DNA from: Clostridiales bacterium
Lineage (GTDB): Bacteria; Bacillota; Clostridia; Christensenellales; Borkfalkiaceae
Assembly: GCA_015055965.1 (NCBI GenBank)
Contig: SVHG01000005.1
Location: 95,388 to 149,668, forward strand
Direction of reading: 5' to 3'
Length of the DNA stretch: 54,281 nt
Shown here: positions 43,321-52,575 of the stretch, piece after piece
How positions within the stretch are numbered: position 1 is the stretch's first letter
Layout of the letters: each line of letters begins with the position of its first letter
Position numbers and translations under genes: made by a program
The notes under the pieces: model-generated
The model's database searches: none
The model's input: only the letters and a program-made list of their open reading frames with translations
What the model was told of the DNA's origin: nothing

Positions 43321-44397
43321 TTAGCTGTTGCCGTAAATTATGGCAATCACTAACGCTAGGCCTAACAGTACGGCTATTGCTACTCTTAACGGAGAAACGG
43401 GGGCTTTACCCGTAACCCTAGAGCTGTTACCGTTAATCAAAACGGGATATTCTTTCTTTTTAAAACGGTAATTTAACCTATATACGGGAAGAAGAATATA
43501 TTTATAGGTTACGTTTTGGTGTTGGGTGGAAACGTTAAGATAATCTACTACGTCACAATTGTAATGATTTAAAATTAACTGGCGCAATCTTGCATCCATA
43601 ACTCTTTTAGCATCCCCCCAGCAAGCCTTAATTTCGCGGGTGTAATGCCCTGCAGTAAATCCTGCTAAAAACTTCTTTTCATATACGCAAAGGGTTTCCC
43701 TTCTGCAATCGTCTATCTTGTTTAAATCTGCTTGCGGGGTATCGCCCGCGGTAATTAAAATATCATCAAAAAACTGATCAAAAGTACCGCTTACCCTGCG
43801 CCAAGAAATGTAAGTTTCCGTATAGGTTTTGCCGTTTCTTCTTACGGTGCGAGTTTTGCGTTTACCAAGCCTGCCTTCGTAAGCGGAATGAGTTTGGCTA
43901 TCAAAGGTAAAGCAAGGTAAATATAAGCCCTGAACGTTTTCTTCCTTTAAGTTCTTTTTGAAAGAAGAAGGCGCAAAAAGGCGTTTTTTAGCCCATTTTT
44001 TAGATGCTGATGCAGCGCCCGCTTTATCAATTAAAAAGGGATAAACCGCGCTTGGCTTAATACCGGCAAGGTCTTCCGTTTTAACAACGTGTGAGGTTGA
44101 ACAGTAAGGACAGCTTACCGCAGATTCCCCCACCCCGATAACGAACTTCGCGCCACAGTTTTCACATCTGTAAGCTGTAGTTTCGTCACGCCAAGAAGCA
44201 TCCTGTAAGAAGGCTTGCTCTATTTCAAGCTCTTTAACCTCCGCATCCTTTTTAAAATCCTGCTGATTACCGCAATAATCGCACTTAAGCGTTTGGCTTA
44301 GCGGATCAAAGGTCATATTTGAGCCACACCCGTCACATTTAATAAAGACGGAGTCCTTTTCTTCCAGCTCTATATTGTTGATATCAACGTTATTCAT
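43321..44397 (-). CDS. Zinc-ribbon membrane protein of unknown function
   Basis: The 358-residue protein starts with two zinc ribbons: FIKCDGCGSNMTFDP...LKCDYCG (about residues 18-42) and YRCENCGAKFVIG...VSCPYCS (about residues 76-99). A middle domain contains the TIIS-like block RKTRTVRRNGKTYTETYISW, and one transmembrane helix sits at the very C-terminus (about residues 335-355). It resembles clostridial TFIIB-type zinc-ribbon proteins. Function unknown. The ribosome site is AGAGGT. Confidence 0.78.
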   Translation of the reverse strand: MNNVDINNIELEEKDSVFIKCDGCGSNMTFDPLSQTLKCDYCGNQQDFKKDAEVKELEIEQAFLQDASWRDETTAYRCENCGAKFVIGVGESAVSCPYCSTSHVVKTEDLAGIKPSAVYPFLIDKAGAASASKKWAKKRLFAPSSFKKNLKEENVQGLYLPCFTFDSQTHSAYEGRLGKRKTRTVRRNGKTYTETYISWRRVSGTFDQFFDDILITAGDTPQADLNKIDDCRRETLCVYEKKFLAGFTAGHYTREIKACWGDAKRVMDARLRQLILNHYNCDVVDYLNVSTQHQNVTYKYILLPVYRLNYRFKKKEYPVLINGNSSRVTGKAPVSPLRVAIAVLLGLALVIAIIYGNS

Positions 44398-44453
44398 AAG
44401 ACCTCTTTAGTGGTGATTTTACTTGAAATAATTTACGCTATTAAAAGCGCAAA

Positions 44454-44998
44454 ATGGTGTCCGCCCCAAGCGGATTTAAAAACGGCTCTTATTATAGAAA
44501 ACCCGTTGGTTTTGTAATGATATTGCTAACGCAAATGATGTTTGAGCATTACTCAAATGATGTTTTGCTTACGCAAAATGATGTTCGCACCCGTGCGAGT
44601 TTAGGGATGGCTCGTATTATAGAAAACCCGTTGGTTTTGTAATGATATTGCTAACGCAAATGATGTTTGAGCATTACTCAAATGATGTTTTGCTTACGCA
44701 AAATGATGTTCGCACCCGTGCGAATTTAGGGATGGCTCTTATTATAGAAAACCCGTTGGGTTTGTAATGATATTGCTAACGCAAATGATGTTTGAGCGTT
44801 GCTCAAATGATGTTTTGCTTACGCAAAATGATGTTCGCACCCGTGCGAGTTTAGGGATGGCTCATATTATAGAAAACCCGTTGGTTTTGTAATGATATTG
44901 CTAACGCAAATGATGTTTGAGCATTGCTCAAATGATGTTTTGCTAGCGCAAAATGATGTTCGCCCCAAGCGAATTAAGGGATGGCTCGTATTATAGAA
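44454..44998. repeat. Mini-hairpin array D: four 125-bp tandem units (linker AATGATGTT)
   Basis: The string ATTATAGAAA starts at 44491, 44616, 44741 and 44866, exactly 125 bases apart, with a fifth partial copy at 44990. Each unit holds hairpins AAAACC-CGTT-GGTTTT, TTGC-TAAC-GCAA, TTTGAG-CATTA-CTCAAA, TTTTGC-TTAC-GCAAAA and TCGCAC-CC-GTGCGA, joined by AATGATGTT-like linkers. The third hairpin varies between copies as GAGCATTACTC, GAGCGTTGCTC and GAGCATTGCTC, so variants keep or extend pairing. Confidence 0.9.
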
Positions 44999-44999
44999 T

Positions 45000-45580
45000 A
45001 TGGCTTCGCCTAATACGCGTAAAAGCTTATATCGCTTAAAATAAGCCTTAGTTGCAAGCAGTTTTTGTGACAAATGTGAAGCCGATAGGGATTATTGTAA
45101 ATAAGCACTAGATGCGAATGCGGCTTGCGCAAAAACTTTTTTGTGTCATTCTGGAGCGTTAGCGATAGAATCTCTACCCACCCCAGTTAAAGCAACCCTT
45201 TAAGACTCTATCATTTCCGCAAGCGAAAATTCCAGAGTGACAAAATATCGGAATGTACTTTTGGAATACGTAACCGATGCAAAAACGTAAAGTTTTTGCC
45301 CTATTGCGAAGTATATTGGCTTATTGTAAATAAGCACTAGATGCGAGCTAGAGTGGTGAAACCGAGCATTGACTGAAGGGAGTGTACTTTTAGCGTACAT
45401 GACCGAAGGCAAGCGCAAGGCTTCGCCTAATACGCGTAAAAGCTTATATCGCTTAAAATAAGCACTAGATACAAGCAAGAGCAGGCGTTTTAGTTTTGAG
45501 CGCAGGGAGCGACCTTGTTGGTCGCAGGAATGTGAGCAAAACTAAAAGAACGAACTATTGCGTAGTATATAGGGCTTATT
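45000..45580. repeat. Repeat-rich non-coding region, including a MITE-like inverted repeat
   Basis: A block beginning GCTTCGCCTAATACGCGT occurs at about 45003 and again at 45420, and TTGTAAATAAGCACTAGATGCGA occurs at about 45096 and 45322 (described in two parts here). An inverted repeat spans 45139-45246: TTTTTGTGTCATTCTGGA and TCCAGAGTGACAAAA are its ends, with GCGATAGAATCTC and GACTCTATC inside. Half of this repeat recurs at 52813-52851. Short frames here are chance products of the repeats. The whole 44398-45583 gap has no credible gene. Confidence 0.7.
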
Positions 45581-45583
45581 TTT

Positions 45584-45781
45584 TTATTCTGCGAGGTTAT
45601 TAAGCTCTTCTAACAACTTCTCTAAATCAACGCCGTGAACGCCAACAGCTTGTTCAATGGTTTCCATGTGAGCAAGAGCGCAACCTAAGCAGTGCATGCC
45701 GTAGCTTTGTAAAATTCTTACTGCATCGGGGTTGATTTGAACGATATCCATAATAAGTGTGTCTTTGGTTATTTTTGCCAT
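45584..45781 (-). CDS. DUF1858-domain protein
   Basis: The 65-residue protein is a single DUF1858 domain: ITKDTLIMDIVQINPDAVRILQSYGMHCLGCALAHMETIEQAVGVHG (residues 3-50, shown as one pattern with CxxC at about residues 31-34). The conserved Cys pair suggests binding of a metal or redox centre. The domain is common in anaerobes, often near hybrid-cluster or ferredoxin genes. AGGAG precedes the ATG at a long distance. Confidence 0.87.
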   Translation of the reverse strand: MAKITKDTLIMDIVQINPDAVRILQSYGMHCLGCALAHMETIEQAVGVHGVDLEKLLEELNNLAE

Positions 45782-45838
45782 AATATTTGTACTCCTAAAA
45801 TGTTTTATTTATATTTATTATTTTATTTTTTAGCCTAA

Positions 45839-46912
45839 TTATTCTACCTTAAAACCGCATTGAGAACAGAACTTAGCATCAGCCTTTAATTCACTACCGC
45901 AGTTAGAACAGAATTTTTTAAGGTTTAGCTTTGCGCCGCATTCGGGGCAGAATTTACTGCCTGATGCAATTGATTTACCGCAAGAGGGGCAAACCGCGCT
46001 TGAAGCGGGAGCGGGAGTGGCAGGTGCAGCAGGAGCGGGAGTTGAAGCAGTTTTAAACGCTTCGCCCATAACCGAGCCCATACCAACACCGGCAGCCATA
46101 CCAACGCCAGCGCCCATAAACGCACCGCCAACACCGGGATTCTTTGCAGATTCACGCATAGCTTCTGCAGCAGAAACCTTCATCATAGTATCGGTAGCGT
46201 CGCCTAATATGCCGTATTTAGCGCGTTCGTCAAGCGCCTTTTCTACCTCTGAGGGAACGGACATATTTTCTATGATTAAATTAGTTAGCTGTAAGCCGAT
46301 ATTCTTAAAGCTTTCTTGAATTTTAGATTTAACTATGGTTTGGAATTCCATAGTATTACCTGCTAAGTCTATAGCAGAAATTCTACTTTCGCCAACGGCG
46401 TCAGTTAATCCTGAAACAACCATACTCTTAAGATAATCTTGAATATCTGCCGTTTCAAAGGAAGAGTTAGTTCCAAATAGCTCACGCATGAAGGTGGGAG
46501 CGTCGTCTACCTTAAAGGCAAACGAGCCAAAACCGCGAACACGGATTACGCCGAATTCGGGATCACGCATCATAAAGGGATTTTGAGTGCCCCATTTGAT
46601 GTTTGTGAACTGCTTTGTATTAACGAAATATACGTCTAAGGTAATAGGCGTTTCAAACTTATATTGCCAAGAAGCAAGCTTGGTTAAAATGGGAAGTATT
46701 TCCGTTTCCATTTTATAAAGGCCGGGGGTAAATACGTCCGCAATTTGGCCCTTATGAACGAAAATTGCAACTTGTGATTCACGAACGGTTAAAGAGCTTT
46801 TGTTGTTTACTTCCTTACCGCTGTTTTTGAAGGGGTATTTGTATACCATTCTTGACTGAGTATCATCTGCCCATTCAATATTCATTCTAAATAAATTATC
46901 AAAAAGTCCCAT
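45839..46912 (-). CDS. SPFH-domain protein with C-terminal zinc ribbons
   Basis: The 357-residue protein has an SPFH/band-7-like core (about residues 20-240: ESQVAIFVHKGQIADVFTPG, KAL DERAKYGI, written as pieces), a Gly/Ala/Pro-rich flexible segment (about residues 255-300), and two zinc ribbons at the end (CPSCG...FCPECG and FCSNCG...FCSQCG). It matches the YdjI-like family called virion core protein in some databases. In Bacillus, YdjI takes part in membrane-stress complexes. AAGGAGG precedes the ATG. The 46913-47126 gap is AT-rich with nothing recognised. Confidence 0.85.
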   Translation of the reverse strand: MGLFDNLFRMNIEWADDTQSRMVYKYPFKNSGKEVNNKSSLTVRESQVAIFVHKGQIADVFTPGLYKMETEILPILTKLASWQYKFETPITLDVYFVNTKQFTNIKWGTQNPFMMRDPEFGVIRVRGFGSFAFKVDDAPTFMRELFGTNSSFETADIQDYLKSMVVSGLTDAVGESRISAIDLAGNTMEFQTIVKSKIQESFKNIGLQLTNLIIENMSVPSEVEKALDERAKYGILGDATDTMMKVSAAEAMRESAKNPGVGGAFMGAGVGMAAGVGMGSVMGEAFKTASTPAPAAPATPAPASSAVCPSCGKSIASGSKFCPECGAKLNLKKFCSNCGSELKADAKFCSQCGFKVE

Positions 46913-47126
46913 AATTGGCCTCCTTTATCTTAAATAGTAAGAACAACCAGCGCGAATTATGCGCTAAGCTGTTATAAGTATAACATTAATATTATATTTT
47001 TTCAATCTTTTGCGTGATATTTTTTACAAAAACACTTTTTCCCTGTGGGAAAAAATGGTTTTTTTGGTTTTTTCTTGGTTAAATATACGCAAAGCTTTAA
47101 ATTGCCTTTATAAATCTGTGATTTTT

Positions 47127-47969
47127 CTACTTTGCGGTAAAAAACTCACTCTTGATTGCTAAAGAAAGTGTAACGAAATCACTTTCTGAAAGGGTTTCGC
47201 CACGCGCTAAAATATCTATATTGCATTTTGTAAGCAAATCTTCCGCGCGCTGTTTATCCGTTTTAAGCCATTCGCGAAGATTGTTAACTAGTGTTTTTCT
47301 GCGTGATAAAAAGGCTGCGCGAACGGTATCGCGATATATTTTTTTATCTACTTCGGGGTATTTGTTGCGATCAAAAATAATCTTAACCACGGCGCTATCC
47401 ACGTTGGGCGCGGGGAAAAACATAGTTCTTGGAACGCTTAATATTCTTTCTGAAGAAGCAACTAAGTTTATGCTTGCGGTTATTGCGCCGTAATCTGCAG
47501 TTCCTTCACGCGAGCAAATTCTTCTTGCAACCTCATCCTGCACCATAATAACTATACCCTTACAAAGCTGTGATTCTTCCACAAACTTCATAATAATAGG
47601 GGTTGTGATATAGTAAGGAAGGTTTGCAACCAGCAAATATTCTTCGCCAATTCTGTTTTCTATTTCCTGCGTTTTTTCACGCATGATATCTTTAAAGGTG
47701 ATATCGCAGTTTTCTATTCCGGCAAGGTTTTCGCCCAAAACGGGGGCTAACGTCCTATCTATTTCGTAACCGTAAACGTATTTAGCCTTACTGCAAAGCA
47801 CCTTTGTTAAAGTGCCTGCGCCACAGCCGATTTCTAAAACGGGGGTATTAAGGTTAACCCCGCCCTTATCTGCAATAGCTTCTAAAAGATTACCGTCACT
47901 TAAAAAGTTTTGACCGTATTTTTTACTGAATTTAAAGTCGTGCTTTTTTAAAAGCTCGCCAAGCTTCAT
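47127..47969 (-). CDS. rsmA: 16S rRNA dimethyladenosine transferase RsmA (KsgA)
   Basis: The ATG at 47969 overlaps the tatD stop as ATGA; an earlier in-frame start at 47996 is less likely. The 280-residue enzyme dimethylates two adjacent adenosines near the 3' end of 16S rRNA. Motifs in order: KKYGQNFLSD (about residues 15-24), SAM loop VLEIGCGAGTLTK, GYEIDR, and the catalytic VANLPYYITTPII (NxPY). The helical C-terminal domain carries RAAFLSRRKTL. It is the last gene of the metG-tatD-rsmA operon, a common order in Firmicutes. Confidence 0.96.
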   Translation of the reverse strand: MKLGELLKKHDFKFSKKYGQNFLSDGNLLEAIADKGGVNLNTPVLEIGCGAGTLTKVLCSKAKYVYGYEIDRTLAPVLGENLAGIENCDITFKDIMREKTQEIENRIGEEYLLVANLPYYITTPIIMKFVEESQLCKGIVIMVQDEVARRICSREGTADYGAITASINLVASSERILSVPRTMFFPAPNVDSAVVKIIFDRNKYPEVDKKIYRDTVRAAFLSRRKTLVNNLREWLKTDKQRAEDLLTKCNIDILARGETLSESDFVTLSLAIKSEFFTAK

Positions 47970-48745
47970 AATCTTTCCCCCAATTTGCTTTCGCAAAAGA
48001 ATCGGCTAGCATTTTTAGCCACTATTTTAATAAAATCCTCCAAGGGCAAGCCGTAAACTTCCGCCATTTTAATATATACTTCCCTTACCCTTTGCGGTTC
48101 GTTAAGCTGACCGCGATAGGGAACGGGCGTCATATAGGGGCAGTCCGTTTCGCAAACCACCCTATCTATGGGTATGCTTTTAATTATATCTTCCTTTTTA
48201 GCGTTTTTAAAGGTTATTGCTCCGCCGAAGGCAAAATATGCGCCCAGCTTTAAATATTCCCTTGCGCTTTCTGCGCTTTCTGAATAACAGTGCATTAAAA
48301 AGCCCTTCTTTAAATTTGGCGCGTGCTTAGAAAGTATGCTGAGCATATCTTGCGTTGCTTCCCTAGAGTGAATAACCACCGGAAGATTAAGCTCGCCTGC
48401 TATTTCCAACTGCTTGTTAAAGGCTATTTTTTGCTCTTCCTTGTTATCCTTACCGTAATGGTAATCTAAGCCAATTTCGCCAACAGCCAAGCATTTTTCG
48501 CGCTTTAATAGCGGAATAAGTTGAGCTATAACGCTATTATCAAGCGTTTCGCAGTCTGATGGGTGAACACCTGCGGTAAAGAAAACGTTTTCATTTTGCT
48601 CTGCAATACGCGCGCTTTCAACAGAGCTTTGCAAATGATAGCCAACGGTAATAATTTTATTAACCCCTGCCTGACTTGCTCTTTGAATAAGCTCTAAAGG
48701 GTTTTGATATCTGCTATCGTTTAGGTGTGCGTGGGTATCAATCAT
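47966..48745 (-). CDS. tatD: TatD-family metal-dependent DNase
   Basis: The 259-residue hydrolase has the metal ligands DTHAHLND (residues 3-10), GVHPSD, GEIGLDYHY (Glu), VIHSREA (His), HCY, and CETDCPYMTP (Asp). TatD enzymes are metal-dependent nucleases/deoxyribonucleases. The start overlaps the metG stop by one base (TAATG) and the end overlaps rsmA by 4 bases. Confidence 0.95.
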   Translation of the reverse strand: MIDTHAHLNDSRYQNPLELIQRASQAGVNKIITVGYHLQSSVESARIAEQNENVFFTAGVHPSDCETLDNSVIAQLIPLLKREKCLAVGEIGLDYHYGKDNKEEQKIAFNKQLEIAGELNLPVVIHSREATQDMLSILSKHAPNLKKGFLMHCYSESAESAREYLKLGAYFAFGGAITFKNAKKEDIIKSIPIDRVVCETDCPYMTPVPYRGQLNEPQRVREVYIKMAEVYGLPLEDFIKIVAKNASRFFCESKLGERL

Positions 48746-50685
48746 TATCTTACGACGCTACCTACCGGCATTTCGGGCGCGGGCTCTACTAAGGTAACTA
48801 CCCCGTCCTTTTCGGCGCAAAGAATCATACCTTCGCTCTTAACCCCGCGAAGCATTGCGGGCTTAAGGTTAGCAACGAGTATTACCTTTTTACCCACCAT
48901 TTGTTCGGGTGTGTAATATTTTGCAATACCGCTTGCAACCGTTCTTTGCTCGTCACCTAAAGAAAGAGTAAGCTTTAAAAGCTTATCGCTCTTTTCCACC
49001 CTTTCACAAGCGGTAACCTGCGCAACTCTTAAAGATATTTTAGCAAAATCTTCTATGCCGATTTCTGCCTTTTCTTCAACCTTTTCTGCCTTCTTTTCTT
49101 CCTTTTTAGCATACTTAGCGGCAATTTCTTCCGCTTTTTTATTAACCTCGTTTGCATCTAGGCGGGCAAAAAGAGTTTCCGGGTTTTCGGTAACCTTGTT
49201 ACCGTCCGGATATAATCCAAATTCGCCAAGCTTGTTATAATCGCGAAGCTCAACGTTTAACTGCTTAAGCGCAACTGCTGCCGTTTGAGGCATAAAGGGG
49301 TAAAGCATACTGGTTGCCATAGCAATACACTCAGTAAGGTTATACATAACCTCTTTAAGTCTGGGCATAGTAGCTTCTTCCTTTGCAAGCACCCAAGGCG
49401 CGGTTTCATCAATATATTTGTTAGCCCTGCGAAGCAAGGTGAATATACAACCGATAGCATCTGCAATCTTGAACTCATCCATAAGCGCGCTAACCTTAGC
49501 GTAGGTTGAACAAGCAAGCTCCTTAAGCTCGCCGTCTACCTCTTCTGTTACACCGCTTCTTTCAACAATGCCGCCAAAATATTTGTTAGTCATAGAGATA
49601 GTTCTTTTTACAAGATTGCCGTATACGTTAGCAAGCTCTGCATTGATTTTTTCGGTCATAAGATTCCAAGAAACAAGACCGTCGTTATCAAAGGGCATGC
49701 TTGCAAGTAGGTAATAACGAACTGCGTCTACACCGTAAACGGAAGCAAGATCGTCTGCATAAAGCACGTTACCAACCGACTTACTCATTTTACCGCCTTC
49801 CTGAAGTAGCCAGGGGTGACCGAATATTTGCTTTGGTAAGGGCTCGCCCATTGCCATTAGGAATATGGGCCAGTAAATAGTGTGGAATCTAATGATATCC
49901 TTGCCGATAACGTGAACGTTTGCAGGCCAATATTCGTTATAAAGCTTGCCGTGGTTACCGTCTGCATCAAAGCCGATACCCGTTATATAGTTGGTTAACG
50001 CGTCTAACCAAACGTAAACTACGTGTCTGTTATCAAAGTCAACGGGAATACCCCACTTGAATGACGTTCTTGAAACGCATAAATCCTGAAGCCCGGGAAG
50101 TAAGAAGTTGTTCATCATTTCGTTTCTTCTTGAAACGGGAACTATAAAGTCGGGGTTAGCGTTGATATGGTCTATAAGCTTTTGAGCGTACTTACTCATC
50201 TTAAAGAAGTATGCTTCCTCGTGCGCCTTCTTAACCTCTCTTCCGCAGTCCGGACATTTGCCGTCTACAAGCTGACTTTCCGTCCAGAAGGATTCGCAGG
50301 GGGTACAGTACCAGCCCTCGTAAGAGCCTTTATAAATATCGCCCTGCTCGTAGAATTTTTTAAATATCTTTTGAACCTGCTTTTCGTGGTCTACATCAGT
50401 AGTTCTTATGAACTTATCACATTCAACGTTCATTGTTTTCCAAACGCTTTTTATAACCGAAGAAACCTCGTCTACGTACTGCTTTGGGGTTTTGCCGGCA
50501 AGCTTAGCCTTTTCTTCTATTTTTTGGCCGTGCTCGTCCGTTCCCGTTTGAAAGAATACGTCGTAGCCCTGAAGCTTTTTAAATCTTGCCATAGCATCTG
50601 CCAAAACAGCCTCGTAGGTGTTGCCAACGTGGGGCTTGGAAGAGGTGTATGCAATAGCGGTTGTGATATAATATTTTTTATTCAT
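48745..50685 (-). CDS. metG: Methionyl-tRNA synthetase
   Basis: The 646-residue enzyme has the HIGH-like HVGNTYEA (about residues 19-26), zinc-knuckle cysteines CTPCESFW...CPDCGR (about residues 127-150), KMSKS at about residue 300 (GGKMSKSVGN), an anticodon-binding helical domain, a Lys/Glu-rich linker (about residues 505-530) and a C-terminal tRNA-binding EMAP/Arc1p-like domain (IGIEDFAKISLRVAQV to GMILCA). It is the longer Firmicutes MetG with this domain fused. GGAGG precedes the ATG. It opens the metG-tatD-rsmA operon. Confidence 0.97.
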   Translation of the reverse strand: MNKKYYITTAIAYTSSKPHVGNTYEAVLADAMARFKKLQGYDVFFQTGTDEHGQKIEEKAKLAGKTPKQYVDEVSSVIKSVWKTMNVECDKFIRTTDVDHEKQVQKIFKKFYEQGDIYKGSYEGWYCTPCESFWTESQLVDGKCPDCGREVKKAHEEAYFFKMSKYAQKLIDHINANPDFIVPVSRRNEMMNNFLLPGLQDLCVSRTSFKWGIPVDFDNRHVVYVWLDALTNYITGIGFDADGNHGKLYNEYWPANVHVIGKDIIRFHTIYWPIFLMAMGEPLPKQIFGHPWLLQEGGKMSKSVGNVLYADDLASVYGVDAVRYYLLASMPFDNDGLVSWNLMTEKINAELANVYGNLVKRTISMTNKYFGGIVERSGVTEEVDGELKELACSTYAKVSALMDEFKIADAIGCIFTLLRRANKYIDETAPWVLAKEEATMPRLKEVMYNLTECIAMATSMLYPFMPQTAAVALKQLNVELRDYNKLGEFGLYPDGNKVTENPETLFARLDANEVNKKAEEIAAKYAKKEEKKAEKVEEKAEIGIEDFAKISLRVAQVTACERVEKSDKLLKLTLSLGDEQRTVASGIAKYYTPEQMVGKKVILVANLKPAMLRGVKSEGMILCAEKDGVVTLVEPAPEMPVGSVVR

Positions 50686-50789
50686 AATTCCTCCGATATG
50701 CTACCAAATGAGAGTAGCCTTTTCTTTGTTTTGCTTATCCTTTTAAATTCAATTTTTAAAGAAGTTTTTTTAGATTGTTATTGCGGTTA

Positions 50790-51395
50790 TATAACCGGCG
50801 TTAGCAATATCATTACAAAGCCAACGGCTTTTCTATAATACGAGCCATCCCTTAATTCGCTTGGGGCGAACATCATTTTGCGCCAGCAAAACATCATTCG
50901 CGCAACGCACGAATATCATTTGCTTTAGCAATATCATTACAAAACCAACGGGTTTTCTATAATACGAGCCATCCCTAAATTCGCCTGGGGCGAACATCAT
51001 TTTGCGCTAGCAAAACATCATTCGTGCAAGCACGAATATCATTTGCTTTAGCAATATCATTACAAAGCCAACGGCTTTGGCACAATATATGAATTGATGC
51101 CTAAGGGCATCATGAATTGGCGTTGCCATGATTTCTTGCTTCGCGCCATGATTTGAATTGCAATACCCTTTAGGTGCAATTCATGCCGAAAGGCAATTCA
51201 TGAAGATAATTCTTCAATTCACGCAAACCAAAGTTTGCAATTCATTACAAAGCCAACGGCTTTTCTATAATACGAGCCATCCCTTAATTCGCTTGGGGCG
51301 AACATCATTTTGCGCTAGCTAAACATCATTCGTGCAACGCACGAATATCATTTGCTTTAGCAATATCATTTTGTAAGCCAACGGCTTTGGCACAA
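50790..51395. repeat. Mini-hairpin array E, inverted relative of array D
   Basis: The array reads as the reverse complement of D. Hairpins TTCGC-TTGGG-GCGAA, TTTTGC-GCCA-GCAAAA, TTCGTGC-AA-GCACGAA, TTGC-TTTA-GCAA and AAAGCC-AAC-GGCTTT are separated by CATCA or TATCA, and the block CTATAATACGAGCCATCCCT occurs three times (about 50835, 50960 and 51265). In the middle (about 51090-51245) the linkers change to AATTCATG, as in array F. The gap 50686-51461 holds no gene. Confidence 0.85.
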
Positions 51396-51461
51396 TAAGT
51401 ATATATTAAATTTAAAAAAAAGTAAAACATATACGCGCGGTTTAATGCATATTATTTTTTT

Positions 51462-52034
51462 ATGAACGCGATTTTTTTTGTTTTTTGCGCCCTTTCGCTT
51501 GCTCTTTGCTTAATTTTTTCGCCCGATAAGGCGCTACCTGCTATGCTTAACGGCGCTAATAAAAGCCTTGCTTTAACCCTTACCCTTGCCAGCGTTTATT
51601 GCGTTTGGCTTGGAGTTTTTAAGGTGCTTGAAAAAGCTAGACTTACAGACCGCTTGGCAACCATTTTTAAAAAGCCGGTCATGAAGATTTTTAAAACCAA
51701 AAGTGAAAGCACCGCTAAGCTTATTAGCTTAAACCTTACTTCTAATATGCTTGGGCTTGGGGGTATTGCTACCCCGCTTGGTGTTTCTGCCTGCAAACAG
51801 TTAGAGGAAGAAAATAACCGTATGGGTGCGCAGCTTTTAGTTATTGTAAGCGCAACCTCTATTCAGCTTTTGCCAACCTCCGTTTTATCTTTAATTTCTG
51901 CAAGCGCTGGTAAAAACCCGGAAAGTATTATACTGCCAACCCTAATTTGCACGATTTTTTCGACTACGTGCGGTGTTTTTTTGTTCACGCTTGTTAATTT
52001 TATTAAAAGAAAAAGGGCTAAAAAAAGCCTTTAA
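51462..52034 (+). CDS. spmA: Spore maturation protein A
   Basis: The 190-residue membrane protein follows the SpmA/nucleoside-recognition-domain pattern: MNAIFFVFCALSLALCL, an AMLNGANKSLALTL gate-like segment, LNLTSNMLGLGGIATPLGVSA, and SATSIQLLPTSVLSLISASAG. In Bacillus, SpmA and SpmB take part in spore core dehydration. No clear ribosome site precedes the ATG, so translation may be weak or start elsewhere. spmB follows 8 bases later. Confidence 0.88.
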   Translation: MNAIFFVFCALSLALCLIFSPDKALPAMLNGANKSLALTLTLASVYCVWLGVFKVLEKARLTDRLATIFKKPVMKIFKTKSESTAKLISLNLTSNMLGLGGIATPLGVSACKQLEEENNRMGAQLLVIVSATSIQLLPTSVLSLISASAGKNPESIILPTLICTIFSTTCGVFLFTLVNFIKRKRAKKSL

Positions 52035-52042
52035 AATTTATT

Positions 52043-52555
52043 ATGAATATTTCCGTTTACCTTTTACCTGCCTTTATTTTAATTGCTTTTTGCGTGGCGT
52101 TTTTTAAAAAAATTAACCTTTATGAAAGCTTTGTAAGTGGCGTTAACGAAGCTATCGGGCTACTTTTTAGTATTTTCCCCTATATTTGCGCCGTTCTTAT
52201 TATGAGCGAGCTTTTTGAAGCAAGCGGGTTAAGCTTTTACTTAACCAAGCTACTAACCCCACTTTTTAATTTTTTACAAATCCCGCCGAAGCTGACCAAG
52301 CTAATACTTATAAAGCCCCTTTCCGGAAGCGGATCTATTGCTCTTCTTTCCGATATATACGCAGAGCACGGCGCAGACAGTTACATTGGCAAATGCGCCT
52401 CTTGCATATTTGGCTGTAGCGAAACGGTTTTTTATATAAGCGCAATTTACCTTTCTCAATGCAAAAATAAAAATGCAAGATTAGCAATAGCAATTTCTTT
52501 AATCGCCTGCTTTTTATCTTGCATTTTTGCCTGTTTTATTTGCAAACTCTTTTAA
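52043..52555 (+). CDS. spmB: Spore maturation protein B
   Basis: The 170-residue membrane protein has four or five helices and the SpmB pattern: SFVSGVNEAIGLLFSIFPYICAVLIM, the conserved LIKPLSGSGSIALL, and IFGCSETVFYISAIYLSQC. It pairs with SpmA in spore maturation and spore heat resistance. The short intergenic distance indicates cotranscription. The ribosome site is weak. Confidence 0.88.
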   Translation: MNISVYLLPAFILIAFCVAFFKKINLYESFVSGVNEAIGLLFSIFPYICAVLIMSELFEASGLSFYLTKLLTPLFNFLQIPPKLTKLILIKPLSGSGSIALLSDIYAEHGADSYIGKCASCIFGCSETVFYISAIYLSQCKNKNARLAIAISLIACFLSCIFACFICKLF

Positions 52556-52575
52556 CTTGCATGCACTAGGCACGC

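Noticed and set aside
44867-45478. Two short leftward frames sharing AYFKRYKLLRVLGEA (44867-45073 and 45200-45478)
   Set aside because: The shared peptide comes from a repeated DNA block read in one frame; there is no ribosome site, and the frames run through hairpin arrays and inverted repeats.
50167-50838. 223-codon rightward frame opposite metG
   Set aside because: It is antisense to a well-supported metG and runs into array E; it has no ribosome site and no recognisable domain.
50800-51300. CTATAAT inside array D/E units as functional promoters
   Set aside because: The best -35 match at the proper distance is only about four of six and falls within hairpin arms; no gene follows directly in that direction in most copies.
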